Part shown: in pieces, positions 1 to 8,472 of the stretch | Numbering within the stretch: position 1 is the stretch's first letter | How the letters are laid out: every line of letters begins with the position of its first letter | Source of the DNA: Pantoea phytobeneficialis | Lineage (GTDB): Bacteria; Pseudomonadota; Gammaproteobacteria; Enterobacterales; Enterobacteriaceae | Assembly: GCF_009728735.1 (NCBI RefSeq) | Contig: NZ_CP024640.1 | Coordinates: forward strand, 62,001-126,000 | Length of the DNA: 64,000 nucleotides | Direction of reading: 5' to 3' | Notes under the pieces: generated by a model | The model's database searches: none | Told to the model about the DNA's origin: nothing | The model's input: the letters and a program-made list of their open reading frames with translations, nothing else | Translations under genes and position numbers: made by a program

Positions 1-337
1 CAATAAGGGTGTGGTTACCGATCGCCTTATTAAACGCCACGGTGGGTTGATAATCCTGCTCCAGCGCCGACAATTGTACATGCGCTGAGGTGACGGTGAG
101 TTGATTGTCTTGCAACAGCGATTTCATTTGCGCTGCACCCAGCCCGTGCGTCCCCACCAGTTCCACATGCCTGAAGCCCGCTTTATGCGCCATCGCAAAC
201 TGCTCAGCCGGGGTGCCTACATTGCGCAGGGTGTACATTTGCAGTGCGATTTCATTTTCCACATCGGCCGCGCTGGCCTGGGTAATGGGGAGAGCCAGTG
301 ACGTGACTAAACCAGCCAGTACCATTAGTTTTCTCAT
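1..337 (-). CDS. secreted sugar-phosphate isomerase/epimerase-like protein (5' part only)
   Basis: Only the first 112 codons are inside the window; the gene runs off the left edge. The protein begins MRKLMVLAGLVTSLALPITQ, a signal peptide ending in an AxA-type site (QASAAD), and continues into ALQMYTLRNVG and GFRHVELVGTHGL. These are typical of the first strands of xylose-isomerase-like TIM barrels (AP endonuclease family 2 fold). The signal peptide predicts a periplasmic location, known for some members of this family and unlike the cytoplasmic sugar isomerases. The start at 337 was chosen because the ATG at 347 is in another frame. A perfect 12-bp palindrome lies 25 bp upstream, so control by a LacI-type regulator is likely. 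The substrate cannot be read from this fragment. Confidence 0.75.
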   Translation of the reverse strand, partial: MRKLMVLAGLVTSLALPITQASAADVENEIALQMYTLRNVGTPAEQFAMAHKAGFRHVELVGTHGLGAAQMKSLLQDNQLTVTSAHVQLSALEQDYQPTVAFNKAIGNHTLI

Positions 338-361
338 AATTTTTCATAGCCTTATTTTTAA

Positions 362-373
362 GTAATCGATTAC
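362..373. promoter_or_regulatory. LacI-type operator candidate (GTAATCGATTAC)
   Basis: Perfect 12-bp palindrome with the central CG usual for LacI/GalR operators, 25 bp upstream of the start of the secreted isomerase-like gene. It differs by a single base from the box GTAATCGCTTAC at 32740-32751 in front of the tetronate-cluster transporter, so the same or a paralogous LacI protein may read both. Confidence 0.5.
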
Positions 374-483
374 AATTTGTATTGGCCTGAATGTATATCG
401 TCAATGGCAAGAACATGAACTTGTTCGCAAAACGGTAAAAAAAGCGGTTCTTTGCCGTATCCTGTGTTTGGGAATTGCGAGAA

Positions 484-3400
484 TCAGTGGCATGTCACCT
501 TGTGCATCACCAGGCTCATCGCCGCAGGCAGAACCGTCAGGGTCACCACGGTGGCAACACCTAGCCCGCCGATAATGGCATAGGCCATCGGTCCCCAGAA
601 TACCTGTTCTGCAATCGGCAGCATGCCGAGTATCGCCGCACAGGCGGTCAGCAGGATCGGCCTGGCCCGGTGTTGCGCTGCTGTGATGATCGCCGCCTCA
701 CAGGACATCCCGTGACGGAGATTGCGGTCCGCTTCACTAATAAGAATGACCGCGTTGCGGATGATCATTCCCGCCAGGGCGATAACGCCCAGCAGCGCGA
801 CAAATCCCATTGGCGTCGCGGTTGGCAGCATGGCCAGCACCACGCCAATCAGCCCAAAGGGTGCCATCAACAGGGCCAGTAACATCCGTGAGAAACGCTG
901 TAGCTGGATCATCAACAATACCAGCATCACGACAAGCGTGAGTGGCAGCATGGCATACACTGAGCCGTTGCCTTTATCCGACTCGGCAACCGCACCTCCT
1001 TCTTCTATCTGATAGCCGGGTGGCAGCTTGGCACGCAGGCGATTTACTGCCGGTCGCAACTGTTGTGAGACGGTCTCAGCACGCATCCCCGGTGCCAGGT
1101 CGGTTTGAACTGAGATATAAGGCAGGCGCTGGCGTCGCCAGATAACCGGATCATCCACTCCCCATGCAGGTGTAGCCACCAGGCTGAGGGGAATTTTTTC
1201 CCCCTGGTCATTCGTCAACAGCAAAGCGGACAACGTGGTCAAATCCTGGCGCTCCGTGTCATCGGCACGTAGCACCACGTCGATAAGACGATTGTGGTCG
1301 CGCAGGGTGGTGACGGTCGTACCGGACCAGATGGTATTGAGCATCTGCGCGATACTTTGCGAAGAAACTCCCGCCGCCCTGGCGGCCGTTTGGTTAATTT
1401 TCAGGGTGATGGTTCGCTCCGGTTCCCCGGCTGTGAGGTTGACCTCGCGCGTGTATGGGCTCTGGCCGAGCGTTGACGCCAGCGTCTGTGCGATCGCCTG
1501 CACCCGACCATAATCCGGGCCGGTGATGCGGTATTTCACCGGCCAGCCGACCGGTGGGCCGAGTTCCAACGGGGAGACGCGGGTGGTGATGTCGCTGAAC
1601 TGTTGGGCCAGTAGGTTTTTCAGCTGTTTTTTCAGCCGGTTACGTGCGGGGAGGTCTTTCGCCACGATAACCAGCTGGGCGATGTTTTCATTTTCCAGCA
1701 GAACATCCATTGGCAGGTAGAAGCGTATAGCCCCAGAACCCACGTAGCTGGAAAAGTGGTCTATGTCCGGATTGTGAATCAGCGCCTTTTCCAGCCGCGA
1801 CGTCTGCCGCCCGGTTTCTCTCTGAGAGGCGTTAGCCGGTAGCGTCAGGCTAACCAGTAACTCAGGCCGATCGGAAGCGGGGAAAAACTCGCCCTGCATC
1901 AAGGTTGCACCGTATGCCGCCAGGCCGAGCAGGCCCACGGCAACTCCGATCGTCAGCGCCCGGTGGTGCAGAACGGTAAGCAGCAGACGTTGATAGCCAC
2001 GCCTGAGTCTGCCCGGAGGGCTGCTGTGATCCAGCGCGTTCAACTTAACCGGTAACATCCACACACCGATCAGCGGCGAAAACAGGATGGCGACCACCCA
2101 GGAACAGAGCAGAGCAATCAACATTACGGCAAACAACGTAAAGCAGTATTCCCCGGCGCTTGAGGCGGCGAAACCCACCGGAATAAATCCGGCAATCATT
2201 ACCAGCGTACCGGTTAACATCGGGAATGCCGTCGTCTTAAAGGCATGCGTGGCAGCGTCCCGAGCGGAGTCTCCAGCCTCCAGCCGAGAAATCATGGTTT
2301 CCACCGTTATCATGGCATCGTCCACCAGCAACCCGAGTGCGATAATCAGCGCGCCAAGCGAGATACGTTGCAGACCAATACCGGCAAACATCATGCCGGT
2401 GAAGGTTAGCGCCAGCACCAGAGGGATCGCCGCCGCCACCACCAGGCCAGCACGCAGGCCAAGTGATACAAACGACACGGCAAGCACGATAACCACCGCC
2501 TCAGCCAGCACCCTGATAAACCCACTAATGGCGCTGGCAACCACGGCTGACTGGTCGGCAACCTTCGCCATCTCAATACCGTGCGGCAGTTGCTGGCTGA
2601 GCGTAAGCATGCGTGCGTTCAGAGCCTGGCCAAAATTCGTCATGTTGCCGGTGGCGGCCATAGAAATGGCCAGACCGATGGCGGGCTGGCCGTTCACCCG
2701 AAAAACCGGTGCGGGTGGTTCAGCCGTTTCTCTTCGGATGGTGGCAATGGCGCTCAAGGGGATATACCGATCATTAATGTGCAGCGTGACGTCACGCAAG
2801 CTCTCTGCCGAGGTCAACGCGCCGCTGACGCGCAGGGCCACTTTCTCGTGGTCTGTGCGCAACGTACCGGCAGGCTCGACGATGTTCTGCGCCTTTAGCG
2901 CGTCACTGATCTGTTGCAGGTCAAGCCCCATGCCAGCCATCTGCCGGGGAGAGAAGGTGATCACCAGCTGTTCTTCCTGCTCCCCGATAAGACGGATTTT
3001 GCCCACGTCCGGCAGCGACATCAGGTCGCGACGGATCGCTTCCACCCGGTCACGCAGTTCTCGCGGGGTAAATCCCTCGGCGGTAAATCCGTACAGGGTG
3101 CCAAAGGTGTCATCGAACTCGTCATCAACCGACGGCCCCTGCACGCCTGACGGCAGCGACGCGACAATATCCTGCATCTTATTGCGCACCTGATACCAGA
3201 TGCCTGCCACCTGTCCGGGCGGGGTATCATCCCGCAGGTTGACAAATATCACCGCCTGACCGGCGTGAGTGTCACTTTCCACATAATCCAGATACGGAAT
3301 CTCCTGTAGTTTTTTCTCCAGCGTGTCGGTGACCAGATTCACCGTATCCTGCACGTTGGCTCCAGGCCATGAGGCTGATACCACGGCGGTTTTGATGGTA

Positions 3401-3546
3401 AAAGCCGGGTCTTCGTTACGCGGCAGCTGTTGGTAGCTGATGATGCCTGCTGCCATAACCAGCAGCATCAAGAAGGCGATGAGCTGCTGATGATTCAGCG
3501 CCCAGGCAGACAGGTTAAAGGTGAAGGGTGAGGATGGCTGGCTCAT
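484..3546 (-). CDS. RND-family multidrug efflux permease (AcrB/MexF-like inner-membrane pump)
   Basis: A 1020-residue protein of the usual HAE-RND length. An N-terminal membrane segment near residues 22-40 is followed by a large periplasmic loop. A block of membrane helices from about 330 carries the TM4 signature LGLLVDDAM, whose paired Asp residues form the proton relay. A second periplasmic loop (about 560-850) and a C-terminal helix bundle follow. The family drives proton-coupled export of drugs or other amphiphiles with a periplasmic adaptor and an outer-membrane channel. The adaptor gene overlaps it (stop/start overlap at 3543-3546); no outer-membrane factor is encoded here, so the pump probably borrows TolC. 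It ends the operon, 147 bp from the divergent-facing isomerase gene. Substrate is not predictable. Confidence 0.93.
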   Translation of the reverse strand: MSQPSSPFTFNLSAWALNHQQLIAFLMLLVMAAGIISYQQLPRNEDPAFTIKTAVVSASWPGANVQDTVNLVTDTLEKKLQEIPYLDYVESDTHAGQAVIFVNLRDDTPPGQVAGIWYQVRNKMQDIVASLPSGVQGPSVDDEFDDTFGTLYGFTAEGFTPRELRDRVEAIRRDLMSLPDVGKIRLIGEQEEQLVITFSPRQMAGMGLDLQQISDALKAQNIVEPAGTLRTDHEKVALRVSGALTSAESLRDVTLHINDRYIPLSAIATIRRETAEPPAPVFRVNGQPAIGLAISMAATGNMTNFGQALNARMLTLSQQLPHGIEMAKVADQSAVVASAISGFIRVLAEAVVIVLAVSFVSLGLRAGLVVAAAIPLVLALTFTGMMFAGIGLQRISLGALIIALGLLVDDAMITVETMISRLEAGDSARDAATHAFKTTAFPMLTGTLVMIAGFIPVGFAASSAGEYCFTLFAVMLIALLCSWVVAILFSPLIGVWMLPVKLNALDHSSPPGRLRRGYQRLLLTVLHHRALTIGVAVGLLGLAAYGATLMQGEFFPASDRPELLVSLTLPANASQRETGRQTSRLEKALIHNPDIDHFSSYVGSGAIRFYLPMDVLLENENIAQLVIVAKDLPARNRLKKQLKNLLAQQFSDITTRVSPLELGPPVGWPVKYRITGPDYGRVQAIAQTLASTLGQSPYTREVNLTAGEPERTITLKINQTAARAAGVSSQSIAQMLNTIWSGTTVTTLRDHNRLIDVVLRADDTERQDLTTLSALLLTNDQGEKIPLSLVATPAWGVDDPVIWRRQRLPYISVQTDLAPGMRAETVSQQLRPAVNRLRAKLPPGYQIEEGGAVAESDKGNGSVYAMLPLTLVVMLVLLMIQLQRFSRMLLALLMAPFGLIGVVLAMLPTATPMGFVALLGVIALAGMIIRNAVILISEADRNLRHGMSCEAAIITAAQHRARPILLTACAAILGMLPIAEQVFWGPMAYAIIGGLGVATVVTLTVLPAAMSLVMHKVTCH

Positions 3547-4694
3547 TGAACGTTATCCCCGAAGGCGACAGTCTCTCCCGGTCGTAGTTTGCTGACGCCA
3601 GCGATCACCACAGCCTCTCCCGGCACGACACCCGCCGACACCAGGATATCACTGGCGGTATAGCCACCAGGCGTGATGTGCCTCAGTTCCAGTTGGTGGG
3701 AGGCTGTGTCAACCACGAAGACTGCCGGTTTCCCCGCCGTCCAGGTCAGTGCCTCAGCGGGCAGCACAATCATGGCTGGCCCGGAGCCAGGCTGCATAAC
3801 CTGTATACTTGCCCCCAGCGCCATGTTGGGCGGTGGGTTGTTGAGACTGATGCGCACGCGCCAGGTGCGCGTCTGCGGGTCCGCCTGCGGACTGATATCC
3901 CGCAGGGTGCCACTGACGATGACGGACGGGTCGTTCACCAGTGAGATGCTGAATACGCCGGTGTGGTGAGAAAAACTCTGTGGATCCGCCACATCAATGA
4001 CGGCGTCACGACCACTGCTGACCGCGAGGGTCAACACCGGTTGTCCGGCACTGAGCACCTGTCCTGGCTGCGCGTTGACCTGTGTAACCACGCCCGCAGC
4101 AGGGGCGGTCAGGCGTGTCCAGCTCAGATCTTCACGCGCTGTCTTCAGCGCGGCCTCACTGCTCTCACGGCGGGAGACGGCGGTTTGCCAGTCTGAGCGG
4201 GCGGTATCAAGCTGGACACGGGCAATGGCACCGGAGGGCATCAACGCGGTCATGCGTTTCAGGTTAAGCGTTGCCAGACGCTCAGCGGCAACAGCGCTGT
4301 TAAAGTCGGCGCGAGCACTGTCGAGCTGGTTCTGCGTGGTATCACCCTCCAGCGTACCCAGTAGTTGCCCGCTGGTCACACTTGTCCCCACATCCACCAC
4401 TCGTGTCAACAGACGGCCATCAAGACGGAATCCCAGCATCACTTCATCGTGCGGGCGGATTTCACCGGTCTGACAGAAGATGCTGGTGCGTGATGGCGGT
4501 GGTGCTGTGATGGTTCGAACCGGTCGTGGCGGTGCTGCCGCTTGCGTGTCAGGCTTGCCGCCACAGGCGGTAAGCAGCAGAGCGACTGGCAGCGCCAGTA
4601 TGCAATATCCCAGCAGGGTCAGCCGGTAGGGAGTAAAGAGATGGCGTAATACCTGCCGCGCGCAGTCGGGCAGGTCAGAAAAGTTTTCCGTCAT
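3543..4694 (-). CDS. RND periplasmic adaptor (membrane fusion protein), probable lipoprotein
   Basis: Partner of the overlapping RND permease. After a cytoplasmic stretch, a hydrophobic segment ends in LLLTACGGK, a convincing lipobox whose Cys would be lipidated. The N-terminal extension before it is unusually long. Then come the lipoyl/beta-barrel half with GFRLDGRLLTRVVDVGTSV, a coiled-coil hairpin (about 115-190), the second lipoyl half (APAAGVVTQVNAQPGQVLSAG) and the C-terminal beta-barrel domain. I prefer the ATG at 4694 because AGGA lies 8 nt upstream; an in-frame ATG at 4724 would add 10 residues but has a poor ribosome binding site. TGTCAGGA repeats upstream (4738-4779) suggest activation by the neighbouring response regulator. 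Confidence 0.9.
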   Translation of the reverse strand: MTENFSDLPDCARQVLRHLFTPYRLTLLGYCILALPVALLLTACGGKPDTQAAAPPRPVRTITAPPPSRTSIFCQTGEIRPHDEVMLGFRLDGRLLTRVVDVGTSVTSGQLLGTLEGDTTQNQLDSARADFNSAVAAERLATLNLKRMTALMPSGAIARVQLDTARSDWQTAVSRRESSEAALKTAREDLSWTRLTAPAAGVVTQVNAQPGQVLSAGQPVLTLAVSSGRDAVIDVADPQSFSHHTGVFSISLVNDPSVIVSGTLRDISPQADPQTRTWRVRISLNNPPPNMALGASIQVMQPGSGPAMIVLPAEALTWTAGKPAVFVVDTASHQLELRHITPGGYTASDILVSAGVVPGEAVVIAGVSKLRPGETVAFGDNVQ

Positions 4695-4737
4695 GGCAGT
4701 GTTCCTGAACAAGGTTACGGCCATTCAACCGCAACAG

Positions 4738-4779
4738 TGTCAGGATTTACCCCCGCGTTCTGTCAGGAACCTGTCAAGA
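4738..4779. promoter_or_regulatory. putative response-regulator binding repeats before the RND operon
   Basis: Three direct copies of TGTCAGGA/TGTCAAGA start at 4738, 4761 and 4772, so spacings are 23 and 11 bp, close to whole helical turns. In-phase direct repeats are the usual target of OmpR-class regulators. A similar pair with 11-bp spacing occurs at 6688-6706 upstream of the response regulator gene. Inference from sequence only. Confidence 0.5.
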
Positions 4780-4787
4780 CGGAAAAT

Positions 4788-5969
4788 TTAGGCGCGGATA
4801 TTTCCAACCGGTAGCGTGATGGTGATCATCAGCCCCTGGTCTTTGCCCGGAGAGGCGTGAATGCTGCCACCGTGCGCTGAGCAGATACCGCGGGCAATGG
4901 ATAATCCCAGTCCGCTGCCACCGGAATGGCGCGCCCGTGATGATTCTGCACGGGTGAAGCGCTCAAACATCACCGGCAGAAAATCAGGGGGCACGCCGGG
5001 ACCGCGATCGCAGAAAACCAGTTCACATCCGGCTGGGGTTTGCCGGGCCAGGGCGGTTAACTCGCCCCCCTCTGCTGCATAGCGCAGGGCATTTTCCATC
5101 ACAATGGTCACCACCTGTCCGAGACGGACCGGGTCAGCTTCGCAGCAGCAGGAAGCGTCAGAGGTGATACTGAACTGCATGCCCGCCTCCTGGGCCTGGG
5201 GTGCCAGCCATGCTGCTCGCTCGCGCAGCAATACGGTGAGATCCGTTACCGATTTATTCAGGCTGAGCTGACCGGCATCAGCCAGCGACAGCAGGTGCAG
5301 TTCATCTGTCAGTCGATTGAGGAGTTGCAGCTGTTTCATTACCATCGCCAACTGCCGGGGTTCAGGGGTGAACACGCCATCCATCATGCCCTGCAGACGA
5401 CCGATGGCCGCCGTCAGTGGCGAACGCAATTCATGCGCCATCGCCACATGGGATGCCCGTAGTTCACGATCGTAGCGCGCCAGTTGCTGCATCATGGTAT
5501 TAAAGTCCTGGGTAAAGCGGCCCATCTCCAGCGGGGCATTATCTACCTGCGCAGCCTGCGCACTGAAATTCCCCTCTGACACCGCGCTGGCGGCAGCCGC
5601 CAGGTGACTGAACTGCGCCGCAAGTGGCCGCGCGGAGCGTAACCCCAGCACCACAATAAATGGGATGATGACCACCACCAGGATAGCCACCGTCAGCCAG
5701 TCGGCTGAGGCGATAGAGGGGTCGGAGTAGCTGATACCCCACCATGCATCGACAATCTGATGAAAGCGAACGGGATCGGAGGCCGGATGCGCGCGCAGCA
5801 GCGCAAATTCGTCGCGCAGGGCCTGCGGCATCTGGTGCTGTATCCACAGGCTTTCAACGGCAAAACGCAGCCACATGCACAGCGCGATGACCACCACGGA
5901 ACCGACCGCCAGCGCCAGAATCCGTACGCAAATCCAGCGCCACAGCGTCTGCTGCTGTAGCGTCTTCAT
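4788..5969 (-). CDS. sensor histidine kinase of the RND pump (BaeS/SmeS-like)
   Basis: A 393-residue membrane kinase. TM1 spans about residues 14-36 and TM2 about 92-112, bracketing a short periplasmic sensor of about 55 residues. A HAMP segment follows, then the HisKA dimerisation motif HELRSPL with phospho-acceptor His179. The ATPase domain shows the N box (MENALRYA), G1 (DRGPGVP) and G2 (GGSGLGLSIA). It presumably senses an envelope or xenobiotic signal and phosphorylates the response regulator, whose stop codon overlaps its start at 5966-5969. It sits between the regulator and the RND genes, all on the minus strand. Signal unknown. Confidence 0.93.
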   Translation of the reverse strand: MKTLQQQTLWRWICVRILALAVGSVVVIALCMWLRFAVESLWIQHQMPQALRDEFALLRAHPASDPVRFHQIVDAWWGISYSDPSIASADWLTVAILVVVIIPFIVVLGLRSARPLAAQFSHLAAAASAVSEGNFSAQAAQVDNAPLEMGRFTQDFNTMMQQLARYDRELRASHVAMAHELRSPLTAAIGRLQGMMDGVFTPEPRQLAMVMKQLQLLNRLTDELHLLSLADAGQLSLNKSVTDLTVLLRERAAWLAPQAQEAGMQFSITSDASCCCEADPVRLGQVVTIVMENALRYAAEGGELTALARQTPAGCELVFCDRGPGVPPDFLPVMFERFTRAESSRARHSGGSGLGLSIARGICSAHGGSIHASPGKDQGLMITITLPVGNIRA

Positions 5970-6658
5970 GGCTGACGGAACCGATAGCCGATACCGCGCA
6001 CGTTAACCAGCACGTCAGAAATACCGGCAGCTTCCAGCTTTTTGCGCAGGTTATAGACGTGGGTATCGACGGCCCGCTCCAGGGCATCACTTTCTGGCAG
6101 ACAGCGTTCAAGCAGGGTCTGGCGTGAGAAGGGGCGCACGGGTGCTCCCATTAATGTGGTCAGCAGACTGAACTCGGTGGGCGTCAGTTCGAGGGTGGCG
6201 AGACCGCCCTCGTCATGACGGACACTGGCCGTCATCATGGCGGTGTCCACCTCCAGACCCTGCCAGCGCAGTGACTGCACTTCAGGTTCTCGCGTGACAC
6301 GGCGCAGCACGGCCTGTACGCGTGCCACCACTTCACCGGGATTATAGGGTTTGACCACATAATCATCGGCACCGTAACGCAGGGCACCGATCTTATCCGG
6401 CATATCACCCATCGCCGTCACCATGATAATCGGCGTGTTATCTTTGCGTCGTATCGCTGCCAGCACCTCAGTACCATTCATTCCCGGCAGCATCACATCC
6501 AGCAGAATAAGGTCCGGGCGCAGACGTTGACTCATCTCCAGGCCAGCCGGACCGCTGTCTGCCACAAAGACGTCATAGTTTTCCCGCCGTAAATACGCGT
6601 CCAGCACATCGGCAGCGTCCGCATCATCTTCGATAATCAGTATTCGTTTTCCGGACAT
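5966..6658 (-). CDS. OmpR-family response regulator (BaeR/SmeR-like)
   Basis: 230 residues: a receiver domain (about 1-120) with the acidic pair near residue 11, phospho-acceptor Asp54 in LLDVMLP, the switch Thr in MVTA and Lys in VVKPYNP. A winged-helix DNA-binding domain follows, with LTPTEFSLL and VDTHVYNLRKKLE. It is the first gene of the regulator-kinase-adaptor-pump block and probably activates the pump. The start sits just after the 11-bp-phased repeats at 6688-6706, which suggests autoregulation. The MipA gene is transcribed divergently from the same 126-bp interval and could be co-controlled. Confidence 0.93.
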   Translation of the reverse strand: MSGKRILIIEDDADAADVLDAYLRRENYDVFVADSGPAGLEMSQRLRPDLILLDVMLPGMNGTEVLAAIRRKDNTPIIMVTAMGDMPDKIGALRYGADDYVVKPYNPGEVVARVQAVLRRVTREPEVQSLRWQGLEVDTAMMTASVRHDEGGLATLELTPTEFSLLTTLMGAPVRPFSRQTLLERCLPESDALERAVDTHVYNLRKKLEAAGISDVLVNVRGIGYRFRQP

Positions 6659-6687
6659 TCAGACACCTTGACCGTTTCTTCATAAAT

Positions 6688-6706
6688 CCCTGACAGTTTA
6701 CTGATA
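6688..6706. promoter_or_regulatory. putative response-regulator site between regulator and mipA-like genes
   Basis: CCCTGACA (6688-6695) and TACTGATA (6699-6706) lie 11 bp apart. Read on the minus strand they are TGTCAGGG and TATCAGTA, resembling the TGTCAGGA repeats ahead of the RND adaptor gene. The position fits control of both divergent genes. Confidence 0.4.
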
Positions 6707-6784
6707 CTGCCTCCGTATATTCACCTGGCATACACGGCCACCGCGACAACGGCACGTTAATGATACAGGTGCGGAGCAGTCTCA

Positions 6785-7558
6785 ATGATATCCAGAAAAC
6801 TAAAGTTGTATATGGTCTGTTTTACCCTCACAGCTGCCGCTTCGGAGGCCAGTGCGTCACCGTCGAGCCTGACGGTGGGGGTGGTGGGCCAGAGCCTTCC
6901 CCGCTATAGCGGATCTGACCAACGCCGCTGGCAGGTGGTGCCGTTGGTGCAGGTGCGGGATGGCGCATTGTTCTTCGATTCACAGAAAGGTCTGGGCTAT
7001 GACTTGCAAAGTGACAGCGGGTTTTACCTGGAACATACGCTGGGCTATAACCTTGGACGGTCAGAGCAGAATTCGAACTGGCGCGATGGCAGCGACAAAC
7101 TGAAAGGTATGGGAAATATTAACGCGTCGGTCAACACGGCCATCGCGGTTGGCTGGACAATAACCCCCTGGCTGACGTTGGAGAGCAAAGCGACCCTGCC
7201 GCTGAGCGACAGTCAGGGAGCGAATTACCAGACCTCCGCCACGCTGATCCCGCTTCAGACCAACACGGATACGGTGGCACTGAGTACGGCGGCATTGTTC
7301 GGCGACAGTCGCTATATGAATACCTTCTATGGTGTCAGCGCCAGGCAAAGCCGCCGCACAGGCTACACGCAATATCATGCGCCCGGTGGTTTTTATGGTA
7401 CTGACATCAGCCTGACATGGAGTCACCAGTTCACCTCAAGTTGGGGCGCGCTGGTGAGTGCCGACTACATCTGGTTGGATAAGCACACAGAAGATAGCCC
7501 GATTGTGTTCCGGCATAATGAAGCGTCGGCACTTCTCGGGGTGCTCTACACTTTTTGA
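6785..7558 (+). CDS. MipA/OmpV family outer-membrane protein
   Basis: 257 residues, with a signal peptide ending near SEASASP and a predicted 10-12-strand beta-barrel pattern. It terminates in an aromatic residue (LLGVLYTF), as expected for BAM substrates. Family features are the early PRYSGSD motif and a repeated GYNLGRS-type strand pattern. The known family includes the MltA-interacting scaffold MipA and OmpV porin-like proteins. A GGAG sequence 8 nt before the ATG supports the start. It is divergent from the response-regulator gene, a very common pairing for two-component/RND loci, and is probably induced by the same regulator in envelope stress. Confidence 0.88.
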   Translation: MISRKLKLYMVCFTLTAAASEASASPSSLTVGVVGQSLPRYSGSDQRRWQVVPLVQVRDGALFFDSQKGLGYDLQSDSGFYLEHTLGYNLGRSEQNSNWRDGSDKLKGMGNINASVNTAIAVGWTITPWLTLESKATLPLSDSQGANYQTSATLIPLQTNTDTVALSTAALFGDSRYMNTFYGVSARQSRRTGYTQYHAPGGFYGTDISLTWSHQFTSSWGALVSADYIWLDKHTEDSPIVFRHNEASALLGVLYTF

Positions 7559-7599
7559 GCATCTTACCTTCAAGGGACAGGGCAGTTTTTCGGATGCGG

Positions 7600-8040
7600 C
7601 TAACAGAGCGATTTCCGCATAAATATACGACTCGTCCCCTCGGGTAAACAGTCGATTCGGCCGAACTCTTCCCAGCCATGCTTTTTATAAAAATCCGGTG
7701 CCTGGAAATTGATGGTGTAGAGAAAACCAGCAACGCAGCCCCTTTTCCGTCCCTCGTTTTCAAATCGCTGTAGAAGCTCAGTGCCGAGTCCTTTTTTACG
7801 TAACGATGATGGCAGATAGAACAGGTCGATAAACAACAACCCCAGAGAGGTACGTCCCTGCATGCCGCCCAGCACTTCCCCGTTGGTGGGGTTTTTGATC
7901 ACCACAGCCAGCGGTTTGCGATCGCTAATACCGGTCATCAGGTCGTTAAATGCATTTAGCCCGGTTTCGATAGGCAGTAGCTGCTCATCCGTCATATTGT
8001 CAGAAACTTCCATAACCAGGTTTTCTACGACATTGTTCAT
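7600..8040 (-). CDS. GNAT-family N-acetyltransferase
   Basis: 146 residues. The acetyl-CoA binding motif A is visible as LPSSLRKKGLGTELLQRFE, preceded by the beta-4 strand LLFIDLFYL and followed by CVAGFLYTINFQAPDFYKKHGWEEFG, the typical C-terminal YxxxGF/W pattern. The start at 8040 is preferred over 8049 because AAGGGA lies 9 nt upstream of the former and would abut the latter. It faces the mipA-like gene tail to tail. Acceptor substrate unknown; relatives include small-molecule and aminoglycoside-like acetyltransferases. Confidence 0.85.
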   Translation of the reverse strand: MNNVVENLVMEVSDNMTDEQLLPIETGLNAFNDLMTGISDRKPLAVVIKNPTNGEVLGGMQGRTSLGLLFIDLFYLPSSLRKKGLGTELLQRFENEGRKRGCVAGFLYTINFQAPDFYKKHGWEEFGRIDCLPEGTSRIFMRKSLC

Positions 8041-8211
8041 GCGATGCATCCCTTATGCGGCGGTACGACGATGGTCAGTATTCTACCCTGACCTGGATTC
8101 TGGCAGGAGATGTGTCCGGCTGAATCTTTCAACCCGTTGATTATTCATTAGGATTGAGCGCGCTATCCTGTGATCCCATTTTTTATCAAATTTTCAGTGG
8201 ACTAAATTTAC

Positions 8212-8421
8212 ATGCGTAAGCTTTCGATGCTGGTTGTCACGTTGGGCCTATTGTTGTCCGTCACTTCCCAGGCGCGGGCAGAAGGCTGCCTGAAAGGCGC
8301 TGCTGCCGGGGCAGCGGTAGGGCACCTTAAGCATCACGCCATTATCGGCGCTGCGGTTGGCTGTGTGGTGGGCCATCATTTGGCGAGTAAGAAGCAGGCA
8401 AACGCGGCAGAAAAACATTGA
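8212..8421 (+). CDS. small secreted glycine-zipper-like protein
   Basis: 69 residues. A clean signal peptide (MRKLSMLVVTLGLLLSVTSQ, cleavage after ARA) is followed by a short mature peptide rich in Gly/Ala/His, with GAAAGAAVGHLKHHAIIGAAVG. That spacing of small residues resembles glycine-zipper (YMGG-like) outer-membrane or periplasmic peptides. Two Cys residues (in EGCLKG and VGCVVG) could form a disulphide. The ribosome binding site is weak (AGTGGA). A strong hairpin follows directly. Function unknown; similar peptides are common and uncharacterised in enterobacteria. Confidence 0.7.
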   Translation: MRKLSMLVVTLGLLLSVTSQARAEGCLKGAAAGAAVGHLKHHAIIGAAVGCVVGHHLASKKQANAAEKH

Positions 8422-8426
8422 TTTAT

Positions 8427-8459
8427 CAGTCAGAGGGGCCAAAAGCCCCCCTCTGACTG
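8427..8459. terminator. bidirectional terminator hairpin
   Basis: Perfect 12-bp stem CAGTCAGAGGGG / CCCCTCTGACTG around a 9-nt loop, between the convergent small secreted-protein gene and the DUF2625 gene. No long T tract follows on either side, so the strength is uncertain. Confidence 0.75.
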
Positions 8460-8472
8460 AAGGCGAAACCCC

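Noticed and set aside
2087..3193. 368-codon open frame on the plus strand
   Set aside because: It lies antisense within the RND permease gene, is Ser/Ala/Thr-rich and has no recognisable domain; a shadow of GC-rich coding.
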